64,000 nucleotides of DNA from Tuctoria greenei (taxonomy: Eukaryota > Streptophyta > Magnoliopsida > Poales > Poaceae): positions 146,085,196 to 146,149,195 of the forward strand of contig JAYESD010000005.1 of NCBI GenBank assembly GCA_036927565.1, given 5' to 3'. Position 1 is the stretch's first letter; each line of letters starts with the position of its first letter. The position numbers were made by a program, and so were the translations under genes. Of the stretch, positions 33,391-44,080 are shown in pieces. A model generated the notes under the pieces. The model saw only the letters and a program-made list of their open reading frames with translations, did not search any database and was not told where the DNA came from.

Positions 33391-34265
33391 ATCCCAAAAA
33401 GGTCCTTAAGGCCGTCTACACCTCCGTCGACGACGATTCCGATGTCTCTGACAACGAGCGTCGGCAGACCATGAACACCATTTTTTGTGGATCATGGGAC
33501 ATCACCTCCCGCCGCGTCATCAAGACTATGCGTCGGGACATGGCTGCTGTAGCTCCTACAGCCAGGGCGGAGCCTCATCGGAAGTGGATGGACACAGCCA
33601 TCACTTTTGATGCTTTGGACTGCCCTCGAAGCATGGTTGGAGCAGGTCAGCTACCTTTGATGGTATCTCCTACCATCAATAACATCCAGGTCCACCATGT
33701 CATGATAGACGGAGGTTCGGGGCTCAACCTCATAAGCTTCGAAGCTTTTGCCAAGCTTCAGATCCGACCTTCGGATCTCCACCCCTCCCAACCTTTCTCC
33801 AGAGTAGGTCCGGGAGCCATTACCCTACTCGGAGCTATTAGCCTCCCCGTTACCTTCGGGACCCGGGAGAAGTATCGCACTGAGAAGTTGGTTTTTGACG
33901 TTGCTCAGATCAACTTGCCCTTCAATGCCATCTTGGGTAGGCCTGCCTTGTACAAATTCATGGCGGCTGCTCATTATGGTTACCTGGTGTTAAAGATGCC
34001 AACACCAGTAGGCGTTCTCTGGATCCACGGAGATCGAACTGCCGGAGTAACTGTTCCGGAAGAACTCCAAGCGCTAACTACGGCGCAAGAGGAGGACTCC
34101 AGGCAGGAGCAAGCTCCAAAACCCTCGAGCATTCGTCAGCGAGGCTCGACTTCTGCACCTCGTGTGCAGCCAAGCGGTGACACCGACATTCCTGTCAAAG
34201 TCGTCCAAATCGGTCCTGATGCCGCTCAGACCACCCTTATATCTTGGGGATTGAACGACAAATAG
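33391..34265 (+). pseudogene. Tat protease region
   Basis: Open from 33471 to 34265 (264 codons). It includes FDALDCPRSMVGAGQLPLMV, then the aspartic-protease motif VMIDGGSGLNLIS, and later NAILGRPALYKFMAA. The active-site triplet position reads D-G-G rather than the usual D-S/T-G. As I recall, Tat proteases often read DGGS here, so it may still be the native form. The protease would cut the Gag-Pol polyprotein. It precedes RT with a stop between them (TAG at 34263-34265). Confidence 0.8.
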
Positions 34266-35330
34266 GAACTCACGCTCATCGCTTTCCTCCGGGCTAATGC
34301 CGACGTGTTTTCTTGGCAACCGTCACAAATGCCTGGGATCCCCAGTGAAGTGATTGAGCACAATCTAAAGGTCTACCCCGACGCTCGGCCTGTGCATCAG
34401 AAGCCTCAGAAGCAATCCGTAGAGGGACAGAACTTCATTCGACAAGAAGTGAAGAAGTTGCACGAAGCTGGATTCATCCGAGAAGTCTTCCATCCAAAAT
34501 GGCTGGCAAACCCAGTCGTTGTGCCCAAGGCCGGCGGGAAGCTTCAGATGTGTATCGACTACACAACACTAAATAAGGCATGTCCAAAAGATCCATTCCC
34601 ATTACCTAGAATAGATCAGATAGTGGATTCCACCTCCGGGTGTGAATTACTGTGTTTCCTAGACGCATATTCTGGGTATCATCAAATCAGAATGTCTAGG
34701 GAAGATGAAGAGCATACCTCTTTCATCACAGTAGATGGATTGTACTGTTATACAGCCATGCCATTTGGTCTCAAGAATGCAGCTTCAAACTTTACACGAG
34801 CTATGTACAAAACCTTTGAAGAACTCATTAGAGACATAGTGGAAGTGTACGTCGATGACATCGTGGTCAAGGTCAAGAACAAGGAGACTCCTTGACACCT
34901 TGCAGGCTGTCTTCGACAAGTTGTGGGTCACGCGCATAAAGCTAAATCCAGACAAGTGTGTCTTCGGGGTTAGCTCCGGAAAACTTCTTGGTTTCCTGGT
35001 AAGTCACCGGGGCGTAGAAGCTAATCTGGTGAAGATCAAAGCCATTGAAGACATGCGGCCACCAGCCCGCATCAAAGATGTCCAAAAGCTAACTGGATGT
35101 CTAGCAGCCCTCAGCCGGTTCATTTCAAGACTGGCGGAACGGGCACTCCCCTTCTTCAAGTTATTAAGGAAGTCCGGACCATTCCAATGGTCTGAAGAAG
35201 CAGAAAAGGCATTCCAGGAGCTAAAACAGCTCCTCACCACCCTACCAATTCTGGTAGCTCCGAACCCTGGTGAGCCTTTACTGCTTTACATTTCCGCCAC
35301 TGACGAAGTCGTCAGTATGGTCCTGGTTGC
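34266..35330 (+). pseudogene. Tat reverse transcriptase
   Basis: The frame 34305-34895 carries the RT fingers and palm: QEVKKLHEAGFIREV, LANPVVVPKAGGKLQMCIDY, LDAYSGYHQIRM, AMPFGLKNAASNF and the intact catalytic motif YVDDIVVK. One frameshift follows; the frame 34855-35478 continues with KLNPDKCVFGV, GKLLGFLVSHRGVEAN, IKDVQKLTGCLAALSRFISR and FQWSEEAEKAFQELK. Apart from the frameshift the domain is well conserved. It would make cDNA from element RNA. Confidence 0.9.
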
Positions 35331-35618
35331 GGAGAGACCAGAGCCATCCCATACTCAGGAGTCCAGACCCCTTCAGGAGGGTCTGGAGGTTCCAGAAAGC
35401 GAGTCTGGGTCCCAGCTCCCAGACTTGAATCCACAAGAAGTTACTTCAGAAGATCCAGACCCCTCCGGGAGGGTCTAGGTTGCTTCTGAAGACGCTCCAG
35501 GTTCCTCCAACAAGGACCCGGAAGTCCCCGATGAAAATCTGGACCCCACCGGGAGGATCCGATCAATGAAGAGGAAGCTCCGGGCCCCTCTGGGAGGGTT
35601 CGGACCATCCAGTGCCCA
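35331..35618 (+). repeat. Repetitive insert in the RT-RNase H connection region
   Basis: After the string VLVAERPE the coding sequence is expanded by about 90 codons before PVYFLSEV, where RNase H resumes. The insert has at least four degenerate copies of CAGACCCCTCCGGGAGGGTC (near 35366, 35456, 35542, 35579), each an imperfect inverted repeat. It contains a TAG and a frameshift. Confidence 0.7.
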
Positions 35619-36308
35619 GTGTACTTCCTTAGTGAAGTACTTCATGATGCCAAGACTCGATACCTAGAGGTACATAAGCTGCTCTATGCAGTTCTTATTG
35701 CCTCCAGGAAGCTTCGCCATTATTTCCAAGATCACAAGATCTCAGTGGTGACTTCTTACCCACATCGAGCAATCTTGCATAATCCCAACTCAATTGGGAA
35801 TATTGCAAAGTGGGCAACGGAATTGGCCGAATTCGATCTTGAATTCATTTCAAGGCAAGCAATCAAGAGTCAAGCATTGGCAGACTTCATGGCGGAATGG
35901 ACTCCCTCCCCATCAAACCCTGGGGGCCCCAGCGAGCAGAATCCAGAACACAAGGCTCCGGTCTTCACTGAGTCTCATTGGACCCTCTACTTCGACGGCT
36001 CCATGCAAAAGCAGGGGGCCGGAGCTGGAATTCTTCTCCTTGCACCAACCGGAGAGAAGGTAAAATACATGGTACACCTTGACTTCAAGGCGACCAACAA
36101 CATGGCGGAATATGAAGCACTCATTTACGGACTAAGGGTGGCACTGTCATATGGTGTCAAGCAACTGCTGGTCAAGGGAGATTCACAGCTCATCATTAAG
36201 CAAGTGAAGGGTGAATGCTCCTGCAACAATATCCAGCTAGCTGCTTACCTCCTTGAAGTCCAGAGGCTTCAGAAGGACTTCAAAGTCCTAGATCTCGACC
36301 ATGTCTAG
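35619..36308 (+). pseudogene. Tat RNase H end plus archaeal-type RNase H
   Basis: The 229-codon frame begins with the end of the first RNase H (FLSEVLHDAKTRY, KLLYAVLIASRKLRHYF, IAKWATELAEFDLEF), then LADFMAEW. It is followed by a second RNase H of the archaeal/RVT_3 type: LYFDGSMQKQGAGAG, NNMAEYEALIYGLRVAL, LLVKGDSQLIIKQVKGE. These hold the expected Asp, Glu and Asp residues. Possession of this second RNase H is a known trait of the Tat lineage. The frame ends at a TAG just before the integrase region. Confidence 0.9.
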
Positions 36309-36347
36309 CGTGCCCACAATGTTGAAGCCGACGAACTCTCGACGAAA

Positions 36348-37805
36348 GTGTCAACCGGAGCTCCGGCTCCTGACGAAACTTTTGTCCGGAGGTTGTCAAA
36401 ACCCATAGCTCAACCTGTCGAACTAAGCGAAGGGGGCGAGATCAGCATCCCGAAGCTGACGGTCGCGATGGCCCTGTTACCATGGCAGCCATCAAGGGTC
36501 GTAGGTGCTGCCAGAAGCTCCGAGCAACCCAGCACGCAAGACTAAAATGCTCAAGTTAGTTTCGATGCATGGATCTTGGAGATCCGGAACTACTTGAAAG
36601 ACAACATCCTTCCTGATGATGATGTATCCGCTGACCGGGTAGTCAGATTGGCTAAAAGATACATGTTGGTAGAAGGGGATCTCTACCGGCGCGGTGCCAA
36701 TGGCATCCTAATGCGATGCATCACAAGGGAAGAAGGCTGCGAGCTCCTCGCAGAAATCCATGGAGGCGAGTGTGGGAACCATGCGTCTTCCCGCACGCTG
36801 GTTGGTAAAGCCTTTCGGCATGGCTTCTACTGGCCTACAGCACTCCAGGATGCAACTGAGCTGGTGAAGAAATGCGAAGCATGTCAATTTCATGCAAAGC
36901 AAATTCACACACCGGCTCAGCCCCTACAAATGATACCTCCTACATGGCCCTTCGCTGTGTGGGGGATGGACATCTTGGGACCTTTCCCAAGAGCCGTCGG
37001 AGGTTACAAGTTCCTGTACGTTGCCATTGACAAGTTCACCAAGTCGCCGGAAGAAACTCTGGTTGTGACAATCAACAAGCAATATGCTATCAACTTTTTG
37101 CAGTCCATTGTATGCAGATTTGGAGTCCCAAACAAAATCATCACTGATAATGGGACCCAATTCACAAGCTCTGCATTTTAAGGATATTGCGAAGACCTCG
37201 GCATTCAAGTTTGCTACGCCTCCGTAGCTCACCCAGCAAGCAATGGCCAAGCCGAGAGAGCAAATGCTGAAATCCTTAAATGACTCAAAACGCGCACCTA
37301 TGAGCGCTTGAAAAAACATGGAGCCATCTAGGTTGAAGAGCTTCCGCCCACTTTATGGGCCAACAGGACAACACCAAACCGGTCAACTGGAGAGACACCC
37401 ATCTTCCTGGTGTATGGAGCTGAAGCAATCCTTCCTCCGGAAATCACCTTGGGGTCACTCCGGGTCCGGACCTTCGACGAAGCCACACAGGACCAGCTCC
37501 GGCGTGAAGACCTAGACCTCCTTGAGGAGGGAAGGTGCCAAGCAGCTGTTCGAAATGCTCGATACCGCCAAGCCCTTCGGCGCTATCATCTGTGGCATGT
37601 ACACAACCGACAGCTTGAGGTAGGTGATCTGGTGCTACGGAGAATACAATCCAGAGAAGGGTTAAACAAACTCTCCCCCAGCTGGGAGGGACCCTTCCGA
37701 GTGATTAAAGTATCCCGTCTCGGAAGCGTTCGCTTGGCTACCGAGGATGGGACACATCTCCCAAATCCTTGGAACATAGAGCACCTCCGTAAGTTCTACA
37801 CTTAA
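36348..37805 (+). pseudogene. Tat integrase
   Basis: The frame 36576-37181 has the HHCC zinc finger (H in IHGGECGNHASS, then CEACQFH) and the core start WGMDILGPF, IITDNGTQFTSSAF. A TAA at 37181 and a few more stops interrupt the core, where HPASNGQAERANAEI provides the catalytic Glu. The frame 37410-37805 supplies the C-terminus (LPPEITLGSLRVR, VGDLVLRR, LSPSWEGPFRVIKVS, NIEHLRKFYT). All three catalytic residues are present; only nonsense changes and a frameshift disable it. Confidence 0.9.
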
Positions 37806-39124
37806 TATCACGGAGGTGAGTCTGTAATAACTTGAGGTGTATGTTATAGAGTCATTGTACAGAGTCGGGTAGTTCCTCCGGAAGAGCATCCAGACCTTTC
37901 CCGGAAGGTCCGCAAAGTTCATGCAACACTTGTCACAGTCTCAGGACTAAAAGTGTGGCTAGCTACCCTAGGTCAAACGAGAAATTAAACACGCTTCGCC
38001 TGGTTACGTACCCTAGGAGTGTACTTTTTTCCCCTGTACCCCAGACCTATAATGAAAGACATCTTCATGTGAAACAGACTCCACGTGCATTTATTTTGTA
38101 CAGGCTCAACATTTTTTATTTTTCTCTTTCTTGTCTATAACAAAGACGTGCAATTCTTAAGAAATTTTAGTTCGACTGGTTCATATATGATTCGAGCTGT
38201 ATTGTTGATTCATCTAGATTCAAATATTATTCATGGCCCACTAGACTGAATGTCGCCAAGTCAATCTAGGGCTGGAGTGTGCTATCGACTTAGCCTGGTC
38301 AAGCACCCTAAGTACGCCACTCTACCTAAACCCCGGCAGGCCGAAGTAAGGCGGGTCCAAGTACAATTGGATTCGGAAGAAAGAAGGCAATGCGTTCGGT
38401 CACATTCAGAATCGTGTTTGACCTAAAATTTTCTTAAGAATCGTAAGCCATGATGAGGTTATCGGCAAGGAGCGAATTTTACTATTTTTCTTGGCTTCAG
38501 TGTGCAGGAAAAAATAAAGAATCCACGTTGATGGAGAAAAGCCGCAGCTGACGAAGCTCCGACTCCTCCTAGGTGGCTTATAATCGATGTTGAACATTGA
38601 AAACGAGCATCACGGGAGCAACCAAGCTCCGGTAAAGCTAGGGGGGCCAGCCGTCGATGCAAAATAAATTATGGTGAGAAGACCCCGCAAGCAGAGTCTG
38701 CTACCAACAAACTACACGTTGGCAAAGGTCACTGCCGGAACTACTAAGATCCAACACCCCGGAGGACTAACTATCGATGCTCTACGCATTGATAGGGACT
38801 ATTGCCGGAGCTACTAAGCTCCGACGATAGACAATGCCGGAGCTCCTAAGCTCCGACAACCTCAGGGGGCCTTCACTATCGAAGACTTCGGACCTACACT
38901 CTACAAGTTCGAAGCAAATGAGTCTTCAATAAAACACAATATCCTCTTGGTACGTGTTCACAATCAAATTGTGTACATCTACCAGGGGGCCAAGTGAAGA
39001 CAAAAGTGTTGAAGACAAAAAGTGAAATTCACAAAAATTTGGGGATTTCATTCATCTGGAGACATGGGATTACAAAATTGAGGAAGAAAAAGAGAGAATA
39101 CAAGTGGGAGCTACGGAGATGGTC
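37806..39124. other. Post-pol spacer of the 13.1-kb Tat element with palindromic units
   Basis: No gene seen. It is AT-rich from 37800 to 38450. At about 38545-38870 are repeated imperfect palindromes of the form GCCGGAGCTACTAAGCTCCG, spaced about 30-100 bp, matching those at 18590-18850. This is also the 3' end region of the antisense gene. Confidence 0.65.
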
Positions 39125-42100
39125 CTAGACCCTATGGAAGAACTGGGCGACCTTCTGAGCAACCTCTGACACATTGGCTTGGGCGGCTTCACCTTCTCCT
39201 TCGACGGGACCTTCAAGCACCGGGTCCAGAGGGAATTGGGGATTCCTGCTGGTGTAGCACGTCAGCACATACTCTGTGATGTTCTTTGCCAGGGATTGCC
39301 CCTCAACCTCCAACTGGTCCGCGATGACATCGCCCACCTTGGAGAGTTTGCTACCCGTCGAGCTCAGCGCTTGCAACGCCAGGTCCAGCTCCGGCTCCGG
39401 ATCATCCTGACGCACGGGACTGAAGCCCATCGGTGTCAGCGTGTCGTTGGCCTTGCCCAGGAACTCCCAAACCTAAAGGGAGTCCGCAGCCCTCAAGCCC
39501 TTCAGTTCTTCCATGGATCTTTTGGCCGCCACCATTTCAGAATTCTCGCGAGCGAGGCGCTCAACTTCTTTGGCATTTTGCTGAATCTTTTCAGCAACTC
39601 GCTTCTCGAGTTTTCCGAGCTCCTCCTCTTTGAGGTGGATCTTTTTCTAGCGGTCAACTAGGTCCTTCTCCCTGCCTTTTACTTTCTTCTCCCTGGCAGC
39701 AATGGCAAACTCTTGCTCGTAGAGTTCCTGCCCTCGCACCCCGGCCTTCTCCTCCTCCTCAGCACAGCGCTCTTCCAATTTCTTGGCGCGCTCTTCGAGG
39801 CCCTTGTCAACCAGAGCCACCTTTTCGGTGAGCTCCTCCTCCCTCCTCAAGACATCATCCCGCAGCTCTAGGAGTTTCTGCTCTTCATCTTCGAGCCTTT
39901 TCTCTCTCTCTTCAAGTGCCTCTCGGCGCTTGATGAGAGTAGTGTTAATGGCCTCAAGCCTTTCTTGGCGTTCATCGTCCGCACTGTTAGCTGCTTTGGT
40001 CTGCTCATAAATGGCCCGGGATTGAGCGTCGAGGGTGCAAGTCACACTCTCCCTGTCATCCAATAAGTTGCCCCAGTATTCCAGGCGGACCTTCTCCCGC
40101 TTGATCCATTCTTTGTCATCTGCTAGCCTCGACTGCGCCAGCTTGGTCTCGAAGTAGAGCCGGTTACGCCACCGCCTAAGGGTTTGGCGCTCCTCTTCAA
40201 GAGCCTTGCTGTCGTGGAAGAAGGTCAGTTGAACTTGACACAGACTGGAACAGGCGTTGTCAATAGACAATGACAACGGGATAGGTTCCGGACCTGCTGG
40301 GGTCTCCTCTGCTGGTTCCAACGGGTTCTCGCTGACAAAAATTGGGTCCCACTCCACAAGAGTGGTCCCCTGAGCCTCTACGGTGCTAGGACCGTCCTCC
40401 GGGATGGCCTCAGTCGCCGTCGAGGAGGGTCCCGCTGATGAAGTTCCGACCTCCGGAAGTGGTTCCGAAGGCCCCACCGCCAGGTCTTCATTTGCCCCCT
40501 CAGGCAGGGGGCCAGCAACTTCGTCTAGGCACTCCAGCTCAGCCGCGGGTACCTCCGGCATCGTCACTCCCGGAGCAGGGGTTGCTTCTGGCTCCGGCTT
40601 GGGCACCTCCTTTACTGGGGGCTCGAGCGCTGACGCCTCCGCAACGACCAACTCGGGCGCTAGAATATCTTCAACAACAGCCGGCCCTGCGGCCGGAGCT
40701 TCAACGGCAACCAGCTCAGGAGCCGGAAGGTCTTCAACATCAACCGGCCCTACGGCCGGAGCTCCAACAACAACCGGCTCTGCAGCCGGTGCTTCAGAGA
40801 TAGCCGGCACAACCGCCGGGACATCCTCAACATCTGGCGCGCACGCCGAGACTTCAATTACCTCCGGCTCAACCGCCGGGGCTTCGACAATTTCCGGCTC
40901 TGGGGCTGGAATTATTGCTTCCTCCGGCTCAACGGTCGAAGCTTCCATCATCTCAGCACCCAAACCCAGAGCTTCAACCTCCGTGGTAGGTGCCGCTGGC
41001 GCATCTTCTCTCCCGTGGTCCGGTGCTACCACGGGAGTCTCGGGGGATGAGTTGAGGTCCATCACCACGACAGCTGGCGCCGAAGCTGCCACAGCGTCAG
41101 CCACCACTTGGGGCGGCACCGGGAAAGGAGCAGAGGCTTCCGCCCTCACAGCTTCAGCTGTTGTGGCTGAGGGTGGAGCCTCACTCCTCTTCTTGGGAAC
41201 GCTGCAAATGATGGATGAAGGAACTTAAAAAACAGTTACTATAATAAAACAACTTTCTGAGGTAAAGATTAAAAATTACCTCGGAAGGATCCCGCACCAG
41301 CTTGCGCGGAACCTCTTTCCCGGACGTTCAGGGCTGACCATAGCCGCCGTCGGCGTGGAAGCCCCGGAAGGCCCTCCGGAACTCGTCGCAGCCACGGGCA
41401 TTTCCTTATTTGAGGCCCCCCTCGACCGGGAAGGACCTCCGGACCTAAAGGCTTCAACCAGCCCTGGTGCTGAAGTCTCATGCCTGGAGCTAGCACCCCG
41501 GGAGGATGCCGATGCGGGAACAACCGCCGCAGTTGTAGAAGACCTCCCCCTCCGGGGAGAAGGAGCTGATGCAGAGGTGGCAGGCATGACGGACCTTCTG
41601 TCAGCATGCTGCATCTTCCTCTTCCGGCTCAAGGGTTCGTCTGCTGGCTCCTTGCCCTTGCTGACGACTTCGATCCTTGGCTTCGGAGCAGGGTCGGTGC
41701 CACCTTCGGAAGCCCCAGGGATCACCACCCTGGAGGTCGATCTTCTCTCGATGACACCAAGGTCGTCAAGCACAGGCATCTTCCGCCGGAGCTCCCTGCT
41801 GAACTGTACTTCAATGTTCAGAGGGAGAAAAGCTGATGGCGGAGTCAAGTCGTCACCCGCGACGTCGATGCCATGCTGGAACTTCTTGAGATGGAACTCC
41901 AAGGTTGTCCCCGACATGTTGGACTTTAGCCCGGTCTCGACCCGATCGTTGTCCATCACACTGTTGAGGGCCCAAGCGAGTTTTTCTCTCCTCTTTAGCG
42001 GTGCCCACCTGTTGACCAGGAAGTTGCAAAACACTGCCTGAGGAGTTAATCCTCCCTCCACGCACTGGCGGATCCTGGTCAGAGTAGGGTTGAAGGCTTC

Positions 42101-42669
42101 CGCCAGCACCGGAGCTTCACTCCAGACTGCAGTTTCGATGTTGGGGAGGCCTTTGGGCAGCTCCAGCTTCTCGTGCTCCTCCACCCGGATGACTATCCAG
42201 TCCTTCTTCCAATCATCCCACTTTCCAGAGGGAAACGACTGGAGGTACTTGAATGGGCACTTCTTGCGCTTCACGAAGTAATAGAAGCCAAGGTACTCAT
42301 TACTCCTACCGGTGGTATGAACGGTGAAGAAGGTCCAGAAAAGTTCAATGCAGGGGGGGATGCCCACCCACATTTCACAGAAGTGGACGAGGATAGACAC
42401 AAGAAGAATGGAGTACGGGCCAAGGTGGTATAGCTGCAGACCATAAAAGTCTAGCAACATCAAGAAAAGGAGGAAAAAGGTGGGATCAACCCCACCATGG
42501 CGTACGAAGAGAAGTACACCATTTCGCCGGCGTGCTCCTTCTCGAACGAGAGCTCTCCCCCGGCGCGGACTAGACAGTTGAAGAAGTCCGGGGACCATCC
42601 CATGAGGGCCCGGACCTTCTTCAGGTCACCTTCGGTCTTCAAACAACTCTCGCAGAGACCCAACTCCAT
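39125..42669 (-). pseudogene. Antisense spliced gene of the Tat element (PF04195-like)
   Basis: Exon 1 (42669-41280) starts MELGL and carries the conserved N-terminal domain (DFFNCLVRAGG, GEMVYFSSYAMVGL, YLGFYYFVKRKKCP, SGKWDDWKKDW, VNRWAPLKRREKLAW), then a basic Ser/Pro-rich linker. Exon 2 (41201-39125) carries a 200-residue repeat region rich in E, A, P and V, then a coiled coil of about 180 residues and an acidic C-terminus. Splicing out 41279-41202 keeps the frame. Total about 1,155 codons. Defects: a one-base frameshift near 42480 and TAG stops at 39649-39647 and 39475-39473. I link the N-terminal domain to Pfam PF04195. Antisense ORFs here are known in Grande/RIRE2-type elements; function unknown. 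Confidence 0.85.
41202..41279 (-). other. Intron of the antisense gene (78 bp)
   Basis: Minus strand: CCGAG|GTAATT donor, ATTTGCAG|CGTT acceptor, T-rich body. Without splicing, exon 1 stops at the TAA inside the donor. With splicing, codon AG+C links exon 1 to the exon 2 frame that is then open for 517 codons. Confidence 0.8.
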
Positions 42670-43182
42670 CGCAGCACAGCAAGGCAAGAGAGGAAAAGCG
42701 AGCACAAGTTGGGAGTTTGAGCGCAAGATCAGATGAGAGGCGTAAAGAACCCCAGACGGTGCGCACTTTCCTCCTTAAGTAAGCCCTCACAACGCTTGGA
42801 TGGAAACCGCAAGGAAGTCGACGATACTACTCAAAAATTCCACCCAACCGATGACAAGAGGGCCCGGGACCACCCCGACGATCAAGTCGAGGTTCTTACC
42901 CAGGTGAACGGTTGTCATCATGAGACGGGAAGCTCGAAGGCGGCGGCCTGACAAGGCACGCGGAACCGATACGATTTTCGTATCGGGAACCGGTGACCTT
43001 CAATTGCGTGAGATCCGCACGCCAAAGATCTCATTTGCCGCACACGGGATATGCCACGCGGCGAGGATTTAACTCCAAACTATCGCCAACGGCACATCCG
43101 AAGACCTTTGAAGACTCAGTTCCAAAGTCAAAGGATGGACCCACCTCCAGCGGAATGACTTCACCCAAGGGGTCTTCCCCAG
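42670..43182 (-). promoter_or_regulatory. Upstream region of the antisense gene, with hairpin
   Basis: Between the antisense-gene ATG and the polypurine tract. A perfect hairpin CCGATACGA-TTT-TCGTATCGG lies at 42966-42986, about 300 bp upstream of the ATG, and is conserved in the relative (14640-14660). GGGCTTACTTAAG is conserved near 42773-42786. No other ORF. Probable promoter/5' UTR of the antisense transcript. Confidence 0.5.
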
Positions 43183-43202
43183 AGGTGGGCCCAGGGGGCC
43201 AC
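43183..43202 (+). promoter_or_regulatory. Polypurine tract of the 13.1-kb Tat element
   Basis: GGTGGGCCCAGGGGGCCAC directly before the 3' LTR. Confidence 0.9.
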
Positions 43203-44075
43203 TGTCGGTACCCTGGATACCATATACTCCTTGGGATTGCAAAGATCTCAAGGGAAAGACATCTACTAGATTTGAAGACCTTCGGAGGCCCACATGTCAG
43301 ACATAACCGGACCCGCTTCTCCAACATGGTTAGTCATAGGGTCGCCACGTGTACTATCAAACCGGAGCTACCGCCCACAAGGGGGAAGCTCTGGGCTATG
43401 TACCGAAATGGCACCCCCGGACCTAACCCCAGACCGAGGGAAGCTTCGGAACTAACACGTGTCGGGTAACACCGGACCTATCTGTTCCCCACAGTGTGCT
43501 CCGGCGCTGCCACGTGTCCAACCGTCGGATCTTCAGCCTCTAACCTCCGGAAGACTCCACAACAGCTCCAGATCTTCAAAGGGGAATCAAGGACTTCAAG
43601 ACCCGATCAAGTGTCATTAATACTATATTAATGACACACGATCGGATGACCTTAATTACTAGTAATGGTGCTGTCAAAGCCCATAACTCGATCATTAAGG
43701 GAAATTAAACGTGTTGAATGTGTATCAGTGTCAGTAACCGCCGGGGGCACATGTTGGGCCAGGCTAACTTGTAACGGCTTGCCCTTGTACTATAAAAGGA
43801 CAGGCCGACGATACATAGGGGAGACTCCAGACACACTCGGGAGAAGCGCTCACTCTACACTCTCAACTCACAATGAGCTCATACATCTAATACAACATCA
43901 ACACACCCCGTGGAGTAGGGTATTATGCTCAGGCGGCCCGAACCACGTAAATCTTGGTGTCCCTTGTGTCACTCAACATCTCACCTTCTGGAATCTCCGC
44001 ACGCCCATACCGAACCTCAAACTCCTCTAACAGTTTAGTAGTGTCGGGAGATCTGCTGGATCAAAACCACCGACA
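43203..44075 (+). repeat. 3' LTR of the 13.1-kb Tat element
   Basis: 873 bp, TGTCGG...CCGACA. It has a 7-bp insertion relative to the left LTR after GAGCTACCGC and scattered substitutions. Confidence 0.95.
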
Positions 44076-44080
44076 ACCTA
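44076..44080. repeat. Target-site duplication ACCTA (right)
   Basis: Right copy of the duplication flanking 30955-44075. Confidence 0.95.

Larger units (their letters stand above)
30955..44075 (+). mobile_element. Near full-length Tat/RIRE2-like Ty3/gypsy element with antisense gene
   Basis: 13,121 bp with a perfect 5-bp duplication, two LTRs (866 and 873 bp, roughly 95% alike by eye over the first 270 bp), PBS, gag, PR, RT, RNase H plus archaeal-type RNase H, integrase, spacer, an antisense gene on the minus strand, polypurine tract and 3' LTR. The order and the second RNase H fit the Tat lineage. All coding parts carry a few stops or frameshifts, so this copy is probably not autonomous, but it is the best preserved element here and one of the younger ones. 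Confidence 0.93.

Noticed and set aside
40383..41228. Plus-strand ORF of 281 codons rich in Ser, Gly, Thr and Ala
   Set aside because: It is the shadow of the antisense gene's Pro/Glu/Ala/Val repeat region, whose GC-rich periodic codons leave other frames open. The shadow at 16390-17070 is the same thing in the other copy.
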